Notes under the pieces: generated by a model
The model's database searches: none
What the model saw: only the letters and a program-made list of their open reading frames with translations
Told to the model about the DNA's origin: nothing
In this document: one piece after another, positions 47,560 through 59,711 of the stretch
Position numbering within the stretch: position 1 is the first letter of the stretch
Layout of the letters: each line of letters opens with the position of its first letter
Translations under genes and position numbers: made by a program
NCBI GenBank assembly: GCA_947034885.2
Contig: OX344758.2
Coordinates: forward strand, 8,620,501 to 8,684,500
Direction: 5' to 3'
Length of the DNA stretch: 64,000 bases
Source: Thuidium tamariscinum
Taxonomy: Eukaryota; Streptophyta; Bryopsida; Hypnales; Thuidiaceae

Positions 47560-49774
47560 TCATCTCGCTAAATAATACACCAATAAGAAGATCACCACAC
47601 AGGATGCAACAATTGTCGCTATATTGCGAGATGACTTGGTCTCAAAAACCTGCACAATATGTAACGTCCCGTCAGATGACGCATCGCTTGCACAACGAAG
47701 GTAAGTCATTGATCAGTTCCTGGAGTTCCTGAAGTTCTCGAACATGTATCTCTATACCTCAGAGCTATGACAGAAGCTGCTATCAAGACAAGATTGTAAG
47801 GTGGAGGATACTAAAAACTTTAGTACCTGAACCCGTCTCCTAAACTGACCCTGTTTTCAACAGTAACTCATTCACTTCGTTGGTCTTCAATTAGCAAGTG
47901 ACAAAAGCACGACTTGCCTAAATGTCTGTGACCGCTGATCTTTGAATAGAAATCGGGTTGTCTATTGTCACTTAGAGTGGTGTACAACCTCCCAATTTGA
48001 AGTTGCATAAAAAATCCACATGAAGTGATAAAATGTGATCTTTGATGTGATCTTCATAGATATGGCTCTTATAAGTGACGAAGGATTTCTCCACTGATCT
48101 CCCCCAAACCACACTACTACGTATGTTAAATTGCTTCAAGTGACGCAAATAGTTTCCTCTACCTTAAGATTAGAAGGGATTCAGAGTCGCATTACTTCTT
48201 ACCCGTGTAAAACGATCCATAGTTCCAGCCATCAAAGACCTCGATGCATCCATGGCATTTCCCTGCAAAGAAAACAGTAAAAATTATCCATGCTGCATTA
48301 ATTGCAATGATACAAGTAAACTTACGCCTTCCTATAGTATTCTTACCAAGCAGTAGTGCAGATCTTCGACATACCCGAAAGATTATTCCAAATAACAAGT
48401 GGCCAACCATGAGGATGTATTTGAATGTAGAAACCATGGTCTATTTAAATTCGTGAATTTAAGAGTGTCATTTCACACAATCCTGAATATCATCCTCACG
48501 TGTTGAAAAGTGAAAAAACAATCTTGACTTAGTATCTATCTTTTAAATAGAGATAAAAAAATGGCAATTCAAATAGCACTGAAGAATAGACCAGATTACC
48601 ATTCCCTCCAGCAGCTTGTTGTGACCCTCCACCTCTTCGTGTATATCCCCTGTCAACTGAACGCAACACCACCTTCCACGCCTCAGTTCAATTCAGTAAA
48701 CCACGGAAGCAAGAATGACTGCCACCAGTCAGTAAAAGCTTTTTCAAGTTCTAATTCTCCGCTTCAAACAGGGAATCAACTGAATGTAGCAAAGATACAA
48801 TCCACTTATACGACGTAAAATTGATCCCAAATTCTGTGATAGACTCATTCATGCATGATATTAAGATCAAGTCCAGGGCAGGAGTTGTCTAGAAGACCTC
48901 TTGCGCTAACCAGGTGTTCTATTGAATAGGGAAGGCGGCGAAGTATAGTGGACATTAGTGTATTTATAAAACCAAAGGCCAACTAGATTAACCCCTAGGG
49001 AAACCCTTCTTCTGTAATTTTTGATTAGACATTAAGAACAGCCTGCAAATCTTCGCAGCTGCATAGGTTTGTGATTTACAATCTCATCCCTCGAATGTGA
49101 AACTCCATTTATATAACAGATATTATGTTTGCAACGGGACACTTGACACCTCAATGTTGTGAGAAATGAGGAATCCACCTCAACATTAGGGTTTCACCAA
49201 AAAATTAGAGAAGTAAGCTGCACGAGTTTTTTGAAGATCACTTAGAAGTGAAGCCAGGAATGAGGGTCTTCATCTGCGGGTTTTTCAAAGCATCGAGCGT
49301 GAAGGAAGAAACACTAGAGGATGCAAGGTTCTCGGAAGTACAAATTAACCATTAAAGTCGAGGTCTGGCAAATACGAAGACAATTCAATCGAAAGAGTAG
49401 CAAGAGCATTTTGAAAAGATCTGATGAATGCGGCAAAGCAATGGGGAATCAATGCGTTACTCTAAGAAACTCCTTACCCTCTTGAGAATATTCACACGAT
49501 CATGAAGCTCTCCTAAGCCTCGCTCGTTCTCCTGCTCCGCAATCTCAGCGCTGGACGCATACGGGGCCGATGTTCTAAGCCCGCCTTCTTCCATTTCGAG
49601 TAGCTGGCTACGATTGGCCCTGTAATCCCTGTCCAGATTTCAGATGGACGAAAACACCAAACCGAACAAGCTCAAACATTGCAGCGCCACTCCGGATCCA
49701 GTGACCAAATTGGCAATGCAAGGAAGACGCAAAAAAAGGCAGCAAATGTTATTCTCTGACCTTCGCGGATTCAT
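47560..49774 (-). CDS. BET1: BET1-type Qc-SNARE (5 exons, 123 aa)
   Basis: The exons are 49761-49774, 49478-49628, 48600-48656, 48203-48262 and 47560-47649. All are in phase with GT..AG introns, and the stop is TGA. The protein begins MNPRR, as plant BET1 proteins do. Residues about 20-45 read MEEGGLRTSAPYASSAEIAE. The SNARE helix runs through NERGLGELHDRVNILKRL and DIHEEVEGHNKLLEGM to MDRFTRVFETKSS. It ends in a single C-terminal membrane anchor (IATIVASCVVIFLLVYYL). The length equals the family norm. BET1 acts in ER-to-Golgi vesicle fusion with syntaxin 5/SYP3-, membrin- and Sec22-type partners (family knowledge). Introns of over 300 bp separate the small exons. The gene is intact. Confidence 0.95.
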
Positions 49775-52700
49775 GATTGCTCGCGATGAAGCGTTCTGCG
49801 AACCCTAAATCTTCTTCTTCTTCTCCTTCTTCGGCCGAAAGAATGAATCGCAGCACCCTCGACTATCAAACCGCAAGAGAAGCTGAGAAAGCGGCTATAA
49901 CACTGCTAAACAGAGGAACGCACATGAATTTCTCGCCCTGGAATTCGGTGACGACGATCGAAACAGGGAAACTGCCTCAAGATGACAGTGAGGAGTGAGG
50001 GATGAGTCCAGGGCAAGCCAGCGAGTAAGACGACCTCTTTAATGTCACCTTCTCTAATATCACATTGTCTGTCCCCAAGGGAGAGAACCAAACTTAGAAA
50101 GCTTCGTACACTTCCAAGAATTGTTGTAGCTAATTTAGAAATGAGCTATTTTTAAAAAAAATTGGACATGTTGAGGTATTCATTAACAATATACTACTGT
50201 GTTAAGAATTTGACAAATTTTAAGACTTTGTTTACTGGAATTTTAGTTAATGAAAATAATTACATTTCTTATAATTTCCACCAAAATCTCCCCCAAAATG
50301 TGAATGATTTGAAAAATGTATAGAGTATTTGTATGTTATTTTTCGTGATTTTTGGGAACTTTTGTAAGTGAATTATAAGATATTGAAGGTCATATTTCAA
50401 CCAATAATATTTCTTTCAATAAAATTTAAAATGAATTCTTATTCCTTTTTCTACAAATTTTTGAAGATTTTGTACTTGTGATAAGAATATGTTATTAATA
50501 AGTTTGATTGATTTCTCTTGAATTTTCAAATCTTATTTCATGCAAGTGTGGTATTTTTACCATAGTATGTTCAAAATTTTGTTGAAAAAAGAATTTAATT
50601 TCTCAATTAGTCATAGCAATTTTTAAAGTGTATGAAAATTTATGTGAACCAATATATGTATATGTAGCTTTTCAAACTTAAAATCTAAGTGCTTTACAAG
50701 AATAATATATATTTTCCTTGATAGATAATGAAGGCTTTTCATCAATATGTTTTGACTATAATTTTGAAGACTTACAATTAGGATGGCTTATAATCAATTA
50801 TTTGAATAGATCTCACATTATGAGTTATATTAGTTATACTAGTTATACTAGCTATACTAGAAATTATATTTAATATCACCTATTTGAATTGATTTTTAAA
50901 TGCTACAAAGTATAATTTGACCTCTTGATGAATTTTTTATGAATTGTGTTTATAAAGATTATATTCTTTGAATTCTATTGATATCTATGCTCATGGTCAA
51001 AATGTTTATCTTTTGCAAAGTAATTATAGATTTAAATAAGTATTTTGTACAAATAATATTAAATGCAATTTTTAATTTAGTCTAGATAACGAAAATTTTA
51101 AAAAACAATAAATTATATACTTTGTGTTCATCCTCTCACTTTGCACTACCAATACTTTCAAAAGTCATGACCTTAAATGACTAATGTCTTAAAGATAAGC
51201 TATAGACTAGGAAAAGTTTTTTCTAAGCTAGCCTTCACATTGACCTTAGTGTATAAACTTTAATTCAAAAGTGGTTGATGGATGACTTTTCAAAAATGAC
51301 AAACACAACTGTTGGTTTCAAAATGAGATCTACCTTTTTGAAGGACTACCTTGGTCATATGTAAGCATCTATCTTTCTAGGAGTTAATCCTATAGTCCCT
51401 CAACAAATCTAAAATGGTTTGGAGATGAATTCAAGATCATTGTGAGAATCTACTTGTAAGTGCAACAATCTAATTATTTTTGTTATCATAGTAATTTGGC
51501 TATAATAAATTTGATCATTCCAAGGTTATATAAGGGCCATTTATAATCAATCAATTAAAAAATTGTAGATATGGTTTGAGAATATGGTTCGAGTAGTCTA
51601 AGGTAAAGTATAAATTTTTGAAGTACAAAGATAGAAGTGATGGGGATTGCCAAAATTTGGAGATGGCTTTAGAATTTATTTTTTAATTTTTTTCTTCAAT
51701 TTTGGATGTGGCAACAATATCAAAACCTAGTTTTGAACTAAGGTAGGATCACCCATTCCTAATTAGAGCCCCATATCCAACCTGTAGGATATAGTTATAT
51801 TCAACCAAGGTTGAAATAGATTTTCAAACAAAGCGTAGAATGTGTTTTTTTCTCCTTTTGAAGGTTGGGACTAGTAAAGTCATGACACATGTCCTAAAGT
51901 AGTGAGCAAACATAGCTAGGGGATGCATGGATTAGGAAATCTGAATATAGCAATAAAACAAACATAAACACAAACAACGAGGTTGTTTGTTTGTTTGTTT
52001 TGTTTGCTACGTTGAGATTTCCCAGACCATGTGTCCCCAGGTTGCATTCGGAGTATTGTTGGAAAGTTCTCAACGAGTAGGGGTGTGCAAGCTTTGTTTG
52101 TGACATTCCAACCTAGAGTACAATGGGAAAGTTATGAATTTATGAGTTATTTGTGGTTCTAAAAAATTAGAAAATTATTTTTACTTTAGTTTTCGCTATA
52201 GCAACGACACAATGCACACTAAAGTTAGTATAGGAGAGGGCTCTAAACCTGAGTGGGCATTTTCAAACATCCAGTAGGGTCTCTGAAATGGACATGCGAA
52301 CTTTGGAGAAATGAACTCTGGATCACAATAGATTACAATGCAGCTTGATGAGATTTGTTTTTACGTCTTCAATGGATGGTTTAATAACTACACTTGGCGG
52401 TTCATTCCTAACTAAATGATTAGGTGTCTACTAATTTAATTCTAAATTAGAATTCGTTGTTCAACTACCATCTTACAAGTATTAAAAATTTGAAATAATG
52501 ATGAAATCAAGCATTCATTTCAGATTTTGAAAGGGGCACTTTTAGAAACCATTTCAATTACTTCACACATGTGGTAATGCTAGTTTTTGAACAAGGCCTG
52601 ATTTTTTTTGAAACTATGCATGGATGGGTTTCCAAGGGCCTATGATCACTAATAGGGACCTACACCAGATTGTTGTGTTAAAAAATTCGTAACTAATTCA

Positions 52701-52824
52701 ATAATGCTTCAAAAAGATATGAAACGACTTGTGTTAGATTCCTCATCTATTTCTCTTTCTCTGAAAAATAAACTAAATTTTTTTCCATATCAAGAGATAT
52801 ACGAAAAAGGCACATCGGCGCTTC
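49775..52824. other. AT-rich spacer with simple repeats
   Basis: The first ~300 bp are probably the BET1 promoter. Beyond that I see an (AGTTATACT)n stretch (50821-50862) and a (TTTG)n stretch (about 51982-52005), and no gene. Confidence 0.4.
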
Positions 52825-53084
52825 AGGTAGGTACATCCCAAAGCGTCAGTTTTTCATACTGTGCCTAGTTCCTGTTATTATGTTGTTCAGATTTTTTACA
52901 GTCTTGTTGGTGAGTGAAAGCATGTTCCAACGCGCCAAAGAACAGTGGATTTGGATACTGTATGCAAAAGTTATTAACAGTCAAAGTGTGTTTCTCGAAG
53001 CGCCATCTACAGTCTGGGTACATGACTGATTTTGAAAATGTATGCACATTGTAGATGGCGCTTTAAGGTCAAGTGTCCCTACCT
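52825..53084 (+). mobile_element. MITE copy 3 (decayed), just upstream of the TBC gene
   Basis: 260 bp, same orientation as 2341-2616. The left terminus is AGGTAGGTACATCCC with its TA lost; the right is a shortened CCCTACCT followed by TA. The internal inverted pair is kept. It ends about 290 bp before the coding start at 53373, so it may lie in the promoter or leader. Confidence 0.8.
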
Positions 53085-53372
53085 TAGATGGTCGCTTCTT
53101 CTCAGGGATGCTGAGCTGGCTCCGGACCTATGTGGCGGATGACATGGCTCCCACAACCGAGCCTCTCCGTATTCCTGGTGGGGACTCCTCCTCCCTGACT
53201 CCCTCTCTCCGTCCCCAATGCTTCGTGGAGTTCGATTTTGACTGCCATCTGGTTTCCTCCCGAAGATGCTGTTTGTAACAATTGCAGGCTATTGAGACCC
53301 CAAAATGTGAAGCACCAATTCCACTTGGGAGTTCGATTGCTCGCTTCTCGCGGGTGGGGCCGAAGGGCTTTG

Positions 53373-54728
53373 ATGCAGTCGGGACTGCAGGTTTTGTTCC
53401 AGGTGTATGAGTCCTTCCTCGGGGAGATCATGTCGCCGTCCTCTTCCTCCCAGAGCTCCAGCAGCAGCTATGCCGCTTCGGTGGGCGTCGGGGTGGCCGT
53501 CACCGCCGTGGCGGGCGTGGCGGTCGCCGCAGCCGTGGGTGGATTGATCTACTACAACGACGGCAAGCTTCCGTTCTTCGATCTCCCATTCTCCACGCGA
53601 CGCCACCACTCGCCTTTACTCGCGGAGCAATGGATCGCCTCCTTTGACTCAGAGGAAGGAACCTTGCTTGATACTCGGTTCATCCACAAGGTCCGTGGGG
53701 GAGGTATTGAGCCCGCGATTCGTTCTCAGGTATGGCCGTTTCTTCTGGGAGTTTACGACTTAGACAGCAAGTCCGCGGAGCGCGAGGTCGTGAGGCTGAC
53801 GAAGAGCGAGGAGTACGGGGAGCTTCGATCGCAGTGCGTGAAAGCCGCCGAAACCCTAATCCAAAACCCTAACGACGACGAAGAAGAGGAGGATTTCACC
53901 AAGGTGGATGCTTTGGGGGCGATCCCGAAGGAGGAAGAGGACTTCCGCACATGGCAGCGGATCATTCGATTAGACGCGGTCCGGATGAACGCCGAGTGGA
54001 TCCCGTATGCGGAGACGCAAGCCTCGGTAACGTTTGAGGAAGCCGCGCGGCTTTCAAAAGCCGCGGGATTGATGGACGACGACCATCTGGAACCGCCGCG
54101 CAGACACCACGCCGCAAGGCTTGTGCTGATTTTGGAAGCTTACACGATGCATGACCCCGAGACGGGATACTGTCAAGGGATGAGTGACTTGCTGTCGCCC
54201 TTTGTGGCGTTGATCGACGACGATTACGAGGCGTTTTGGTGTTTCGTGAAATTCATGGAGTTTGCGCGTCATAATTTCCGCTTGGACGAAATAGGGATTC
54301 GGCGGCAGCTCAACTTGGTGAGCTCCATCATTCAGGCGTCGGATCCGGCGCTGTTTCAGCATCTGGGAACCCTAGGGTGTGAGGATTGTACATTTATTTA
54401 CCGCATGGTGGTCGTACTTATGCGACGCGAGCTCAGCTTTGAACAGACGCTTTGTTTGTGGGAGGTCATGTGGGCCGATTGGGCGGCCATTGATAACAAA
54501 TGCGTTGAGAGGCGGGACAGATTAGGGCCTCCCTCACGGGACTTGCTTCTGTACGTGATTGCAGCTGCCGTGCGGAAGAAGAGACGGAACATTTTGCATT
54601 ATAGTGGCATGGATGAGCTGGTCAGGGAGTGCAATGGCATGGCTGGGAATCTGGATATCTGGGAGCTTCTGGCAGATGCGAGAGAGCTGGTGCGGTGTGT
54701 GCAGGTTGAAGCCACCAAGAGGGATTAA
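53373..54728 (+). CDS. TBC-domain Rab GTPase-activating protein, single exon (451 aa)
   Basis: 53373 is the first in-frame ATG. A second at 53430 (MSPSSSSQ) is equally plausible and would give 432 residues. A Ser-rich start and a hydrophobic Ala/Val/Gly segment (VGVGVAVTAVAGVAVAAAVGGLIYY) suggest a membrane anchor. The TBC domain follows: GIEPAIRSQVWPFLLGVYDL, then the arginine finger IRLDAVR (Arg about 204) and the glutamine finger YCQGM (Gln about 268), so GAP activity should be retained. Later motifs include FWCFVKFM and FEQTLCLWEVMWAD. It resembles plant TBC15/Gyp7-like proteins, which accelerate GTP hydrolysis by Rab proteins in vesicle traffic. The Rab partner is unknown. It ends in TAA, with no introns in the coding part. 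Confidence 0.93.
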   Translation: MQSGLQVLFQVYESFLGEIMSPSSSSQSSSSSYAASVGVGVAVTAVAGVAVAAAVGGLIYYNDGKLPFFDLPFSTRRHHSPLLAEQWIASFDSEEGTLLDTRFIHKVRGGGIEPAIRSQVWPFLLGVYDLDSKSAEREVVRLTKSEEYGELRSQCVKAAETLIQNPNDDEEEEDFTKVDALGAIPKEEEDFRTWQRIIRLDAVRMNAEWIPYAETQASVTFEEAARLSKAAGLMDDDHLEPPRRHHAARLVLILEAYTMHDPETGYCQGMSDLLSPFVALIDDDYEAFWCFVKFMEFARHNFRLDEIGIRRQLNLVSSIIQASDPALFQHLGTLGCEDCTFIYRMVVVLMRRELSFEQTLCLWEVMWADWAAIDNKCVERRDRLGPPSRDLLLYVIAAAVRKKRRNILHYSGMDELVRECNGMAGNLDIWELLADARELVRCVQVEATKRD

Positions 54729-56160
54729 AATCCTGCATCTCATTTTTTAGGTTTTCTTTTTCTTTTTCTATTAGAATTAGGCATCTGCCATTCCTTGTCA
54801 TTGCATTTGTAGGTGTGGTTTGAGCAGGCGTATATACATCTCGAAAGCTTCGAGGTTTAGGGTTCCTGTTTTCCCATGATAGTAGGGGTGTCAGAAGAGC
54901 TCTACAAGGGGAGCCAGTACTTTGGAGAAAGAAGAACCACGTTATGCCCAATTTGGAAACGAGCCTGCGAAGTGCGGAGCAGGAACTGTGAGGTTTGATA
55001 CCCCCTATTGTGAACCCTGGGGACGCAGGAAGAGACTGTATCATCGAGCATGTCCAGGTGAACTTGCGGTACGTTCTTCGTGAGAAGGTACTTTTATTGC
55101 CGGTTCATTAAGTCAATTATTTGAAGCTCTGGGCTTTTAGCGGACGTGAGTGAAAGCTCCTTCTGCTGTATTGTAAATGATGTAATTTTCTGGAATCATC
55201 ACAGGCGGATTATCTTTGTACATGCCGTATGCTTGTCGTGGTTGGCCGTGATTGGAACTACGCCGTCTTTATTAAGGACGAAGTTGGTTTTTGGAGGTGG
55301 CAATTCTAGGTCTTGCGAAGTGTAATTCTTCCGATCAGTAGTTAGTTGACTTTGTTCTGCTTCAGATTTGGTAACGCTGTTTCCAGACCTAGTAGCTCCA
55401 AATGATAGTTAATTTGACACCCAACTCAAAACAAATATTGTTAAACTGAGCTTGAAGTGGAAGAGCATTAAGTTTTCAAGTGCTCATCGCTTGCATGGAT
55501 ATGAGTTATAATAGGATGTGCAATGATTTGAACAAGATTGGATTCAGCACTTGTGTGCGATTGGGTTCAGCATTTGTGTGCGACAGAAGTGGATGTCTAA
55601 GAGCATCTAAGATAGATGTACCTAAAAGTAACGAGAGTCATAAAGACCAAAATCCAAGTGCAGTTGGAAGCGAAACAAATAGGTTGGGTTGCAAGAAGTT
55701 ATGGTCATGTGAGTAATCTCTTGCATGTGACACAAGCTTCTGATTTGTTGCTTTTGGGTGTTTTTGTGACTAGTATATTAGTCTACTATTCGTTTTTCAT
55801 GACCACTTATTTGTTAGTGTACTTCAATCTATAGTAGGTGCATCTATACAGTTTTCAAAATTTTTGCATTATATTCGTATGCTTGGAAGAACATTGAATT
55901 AATTTTATTAGTTTCCTAAACCATTTCCTAACAAGTTTATACCATTTCATTTTGTAGCTATCTTCAAGATCTACAGATCTCAAAATCTGTAGATCTAGAA
56001 TAAGTATAAATTTTAGGTGTTCCTATATTATATTTTGGAAAATTGTATAAGTTTCATGCAATTAATGAATTTTGTTTTTAATATTTGAAAATGCAATATA
56101 CTGAATTGCTAAAATGGAAAAGATATTGTGATGTGTCATTGAAAGTATGAACTATGTCAA
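54729..56160. other. 3' flank of the TBC gene and spacer
   Basis: About the first 600 bp are moderately GC-rich and probably transcribed 3' sequence. The rest is AT-rich with no gene recognised. Confidence 0.4.
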
Positions 56161-56173
56161 ATGCTTCAATGAA

Positions 56174-57398
56174 CTCTGAACAAGCTTTTCCAAGTGATTG
56201 GGTTGGAGTCTTTGTTCAACCCCACAACCCATTACCAATTGTACTTTGGCAACTTGAAGAATTCAATCAATCTCTCTTTAGGTTGTACCAACAAGAAATA
56301 TAGCTTTCTAGAGGGATATCCCGAGCTACTATTGGTATACAATCCTGGCAAATACCCATCTTACCACGGTTTGCAAAAACAACCACTTACATAGGCTTCA
56401 TTAGACAAGTTCATGTTCTCTAAGTCAAGAAGAGTAGAGCTTAATCAACTCATATGCTTTTCTCGGGGGCAATCACATCACTAGACTTTGACTTGGGGCG
56501 ATGGAGGTGGGCCAATGGAAAACCATTATTAGAATATACAGTGTCAATAGGACGTAAGCTTCTCACTAGCTCGGCTTTCTTGAAACGGACCATCCCTTCT
56601 AAGTGGGTTGGTCTCTTACTCGATCATTTATTACCAGCATGGAGAGATATTTAGATGAAAGGAAGGCCTCTGAAGGATGCAACATTTATATGGTCCATCT
56701 GGCACAATGCTGTTGCAGTTAACTCTTGGAGAGCACAAATTGTCCCAAGTATTGATGTTAAGTGCCTTTGTTGTTCAGTGGGTGATATCAAGACTCCACT
56801 TCATCGATTTCTTAGTTGCCCAAGGTCACAAGATATTTGGGACTACGCACAATCTATTGTGCATCATCTTCGAGATTCCTCCCCTCCTCAAGGTCCCTTG
56901 GATAGACTCAATGCCATCCAATGCATCTTTGGTTTTTCCTTGCCTAGGAAATTTCGCAAAATCCGTATTATTTGGACTCTACTTTGTAGAGTAGCTCTTT
57001 GGCTATGTTGGATTTCTAGAAACCACTTAGTATTTGCCTAGGATAGATGGCCCACTCAACTGTTTCAATCCACTCTATGGAACACCTTTTTAGACTATGG
57101 TCGAGCTGCCCTCTTCAAAATCCAACGAGCAGCACGCTCTCGACCCTATTCTGCTGATGATATTTGGCACCAATTCTATAGCATCTGGTTACACCCTATC
57201 TTTGCCTATAAGGAAGGAGACTCCATTCACTGGGTCAATGAGGGCCCTCCCTCATGCATCTTTTACTAGTAGTTTTTGCTCTCTATTTGTTAGTGATCCT
57301 GGCTCTTGCTGTTTTTGTCTAGCCTTCAGGCTTGGTTGCTTGTACTTGGTTCTTTTTAATGCAATGGCTCGCCACTTGTTTTCAAAAAAAAAAAAAAA
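56174..57398 (+). mobile_element. 5'-truncated LINE (L1-type) with poly(A) and target-site duplication
   Basis: ATGCTTCAATGAA occurs directly before the fragment (56161-56173) and directly after its poly(A) run (57399-57411), a clear 13 bp target-site duplication. Inside, on the plus strand, broken frames give the C-terminal part of a plant LINE reverse transcriptase with its zinc-binding motif (KCLCCSVGDIKTPLHRFLSC, about 56758-56817). About 1.2 kb survives and the endonuclease and polymerase domains are gone. Stops and frameshifts break the reading frame, so it is inactive. Confidence 0.88.
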
Positions 57399-57411
57399 AT
57401 GCTTCAATGAA

Positions 57412-59711
57412 ATAGAAATGGATATTTCCACCTTTAACAAGAGAGCTAATAATTAGAAAAGATTGAACGACCAATTGAGTCAATCAATTGTAAGTTTGAA
57501 TAGCTTCTTTAGAACAATCATTGTATTTAATACCTATTCGCTACTTTTTTGTTACAAAGATAATAATATAGTTCATAGTAATTTTATTGATGGATTGTTT
57601 TAAAAAAATTCATATATCATAGTAAGATTAATCATAAGTGCAAAAGATAAATCAAGATGCAATTCATATATTCTCTCTCACAATTTAATGGGAGATCTCT
57701 TTATAATCATCTATTTGCAATTACTAATTTATAGGCTTACGTAGAACCATCCATAACTAATCATTTAAGATATTTTAGACATGATTTGGTGTTGTCTTGA
57801 CATGATTTGGTGTAGTGCAAGACAATGCAAATATTTCCAAAGGTGTAATGATAGAAATGATGCGGATTGCAAAACTTTGGTAATTTTATCACATGAATTG
57901 AAATTCCTAGGAATTTCAAAAGGCAAAAGTTGGGCTTGATCCATGATCATCTAGAGTCATCCAATTTTGATCATTTTAGAATTACTTTCCCACTCACTGC
58001 TTCATACTTTCTTGCTCACTTAAATGTGTCATTAAGTTATTGGTTTAAACCTAAAACACACATTCCAAGGAGAAAATGGAAATTTGTTCCGATCTTTGTT
58101 CGATATATGGTACCCTATTGATTGGTTATTGGGTGGTGATTGGGAATGGGTGGTTCTACCTTACTTTTATCTCCATCTTATGATTGATTTCAAGTTTGGA
58201 ACCAAAGACTCATTAGATGAAATTTGAGGGTATTAAGAGACTGCAGGTTCTCGGACTGCAGGAATGCAGTTTCTGCCCTGTGAACTCGAATCTTACGTGG
58301 TCGCGACCCTGCCACGTAATAATTTATGTTTTTTTTCAAAAAAAATTTATTTTTTTGGACTTACTTTCATATTTCAGGACCCAAATTTATTTATTTATTT
58401 ATTTATTTATTTTTGTTTGGGAAAAATTGGCCTGACAGTGGACAGTGACATTGGGAGCTATTTCGGGAACGGACCCAAAATGGCCCTGTAATGCCCTCAG
58501 ATTTCATCTAATGCTAAATTATTTGCTTCAAAATTGGGGATTAATTAATAAAAAATTTGAAATTTGAAAAAAAATAACCTTCATTAAAATTGATCTAATT
58601 CATTCCTCATCTTCTACATTTTGTGTTTTCCAAACGATTTGTTAACACCAATCTTCAAAAACCTTTCTAAATGGCATTTAGAAAATGTTCTTTTTTCTTT
58701 TTCATTCAAAGTAAAATCCAACAATATGAGTGAAATTTTCTTTCGTTTCAATCATTTTCTTTCCGTGATAAACACATCTAAATTAATAACAAATGATTGA
58801 ATACACTTATGATACCCTTCATAGGTACATAGAAACAAGGTTTTTTTGGCCATTCTAGTGTTAGATTGCACCCCCTAAAAAATAATTTGGCCAAAAAAAA
58901 TGCACAAACCATGAAATTTTTACCAAAATAATTCAAATTCAAATAATTTTTTGGCTGAAATCACCAAATTGTGGATAAAAAAAGAATTATGGATATCTCA
59001 TATGTGCAAATGAGATATTTTCTATCCAATATGTAGATGAATCTTGTAATTTGAAGCACCACTATAGCATTCGCCATCACCACTTTGGTACTTCATTAAA
59101 AAAAACAAAAGAACTTTGTATAGCATTAAAGAAGAGATCATGCACTACTCCAAAAAATTGAATGAAACTTATACATTAACATATTTCTAATGTCAAATTC
59201 TAAGTCCTTCAACATTCCAAGGTAAAGATCATACAAGTAAAGATCATAGTTCATAAGATACTCCCAACATAATATAATTGGAAGGAGGATGGATAGAAAG
59301 GGAGGGACTTGATTTTAGACACTTCTACCTCACAAAACAAGTCTTCTGATTGTCATTTAACAAAAATGGCTATTGGAGTTCTTTCATTAAATCCAACTCC
59401 ATGGCAAAGAGAATCTAAAATTCCTCAGCACTACTATACAAAATGCGTTTCCAACTACACTAATTTGTCCTACTCTACTCCAAGATATGAAATCAATTTC
59501 CCAAAGTCACCGACTATGTGAGTGCATCTCCAACTACCCACTGACTTGTCCTATTCAAGAGTATGACACTAATTCATCAAAGTCACCCTATTTTTCAACT
59601 AGTGTAGGCTAAAATATTACAGTGAGTATTTGCATCAATATCCACAAAAAAAATAGCCCAATTTTCTTGTATTGACACTACTTCTGCACTGAGAGCTTCC
59701 TTCTCCAAGTG
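57412..59711. other. AT-rich spacer
   Basis: Contains a (TTTA)n microsatellite (about 58386-58412) and no gene recognised. The last part is the 3' flank of the CBS-domain gene. Confidence 0.4.

Noticed and set aside
49777..49998. Plus-strand frame next to the BET1 start
   Set aside because: It begins three bases from the SNARE start codon on the other strand, in promoter sequence, and shows no family motif.
53238..53372. Upstream extension of the TBC protein
   Set aside because: The frame is open, but its first codon is TTG; the first ATG is at 53373, so the earlier part is treated as leader.
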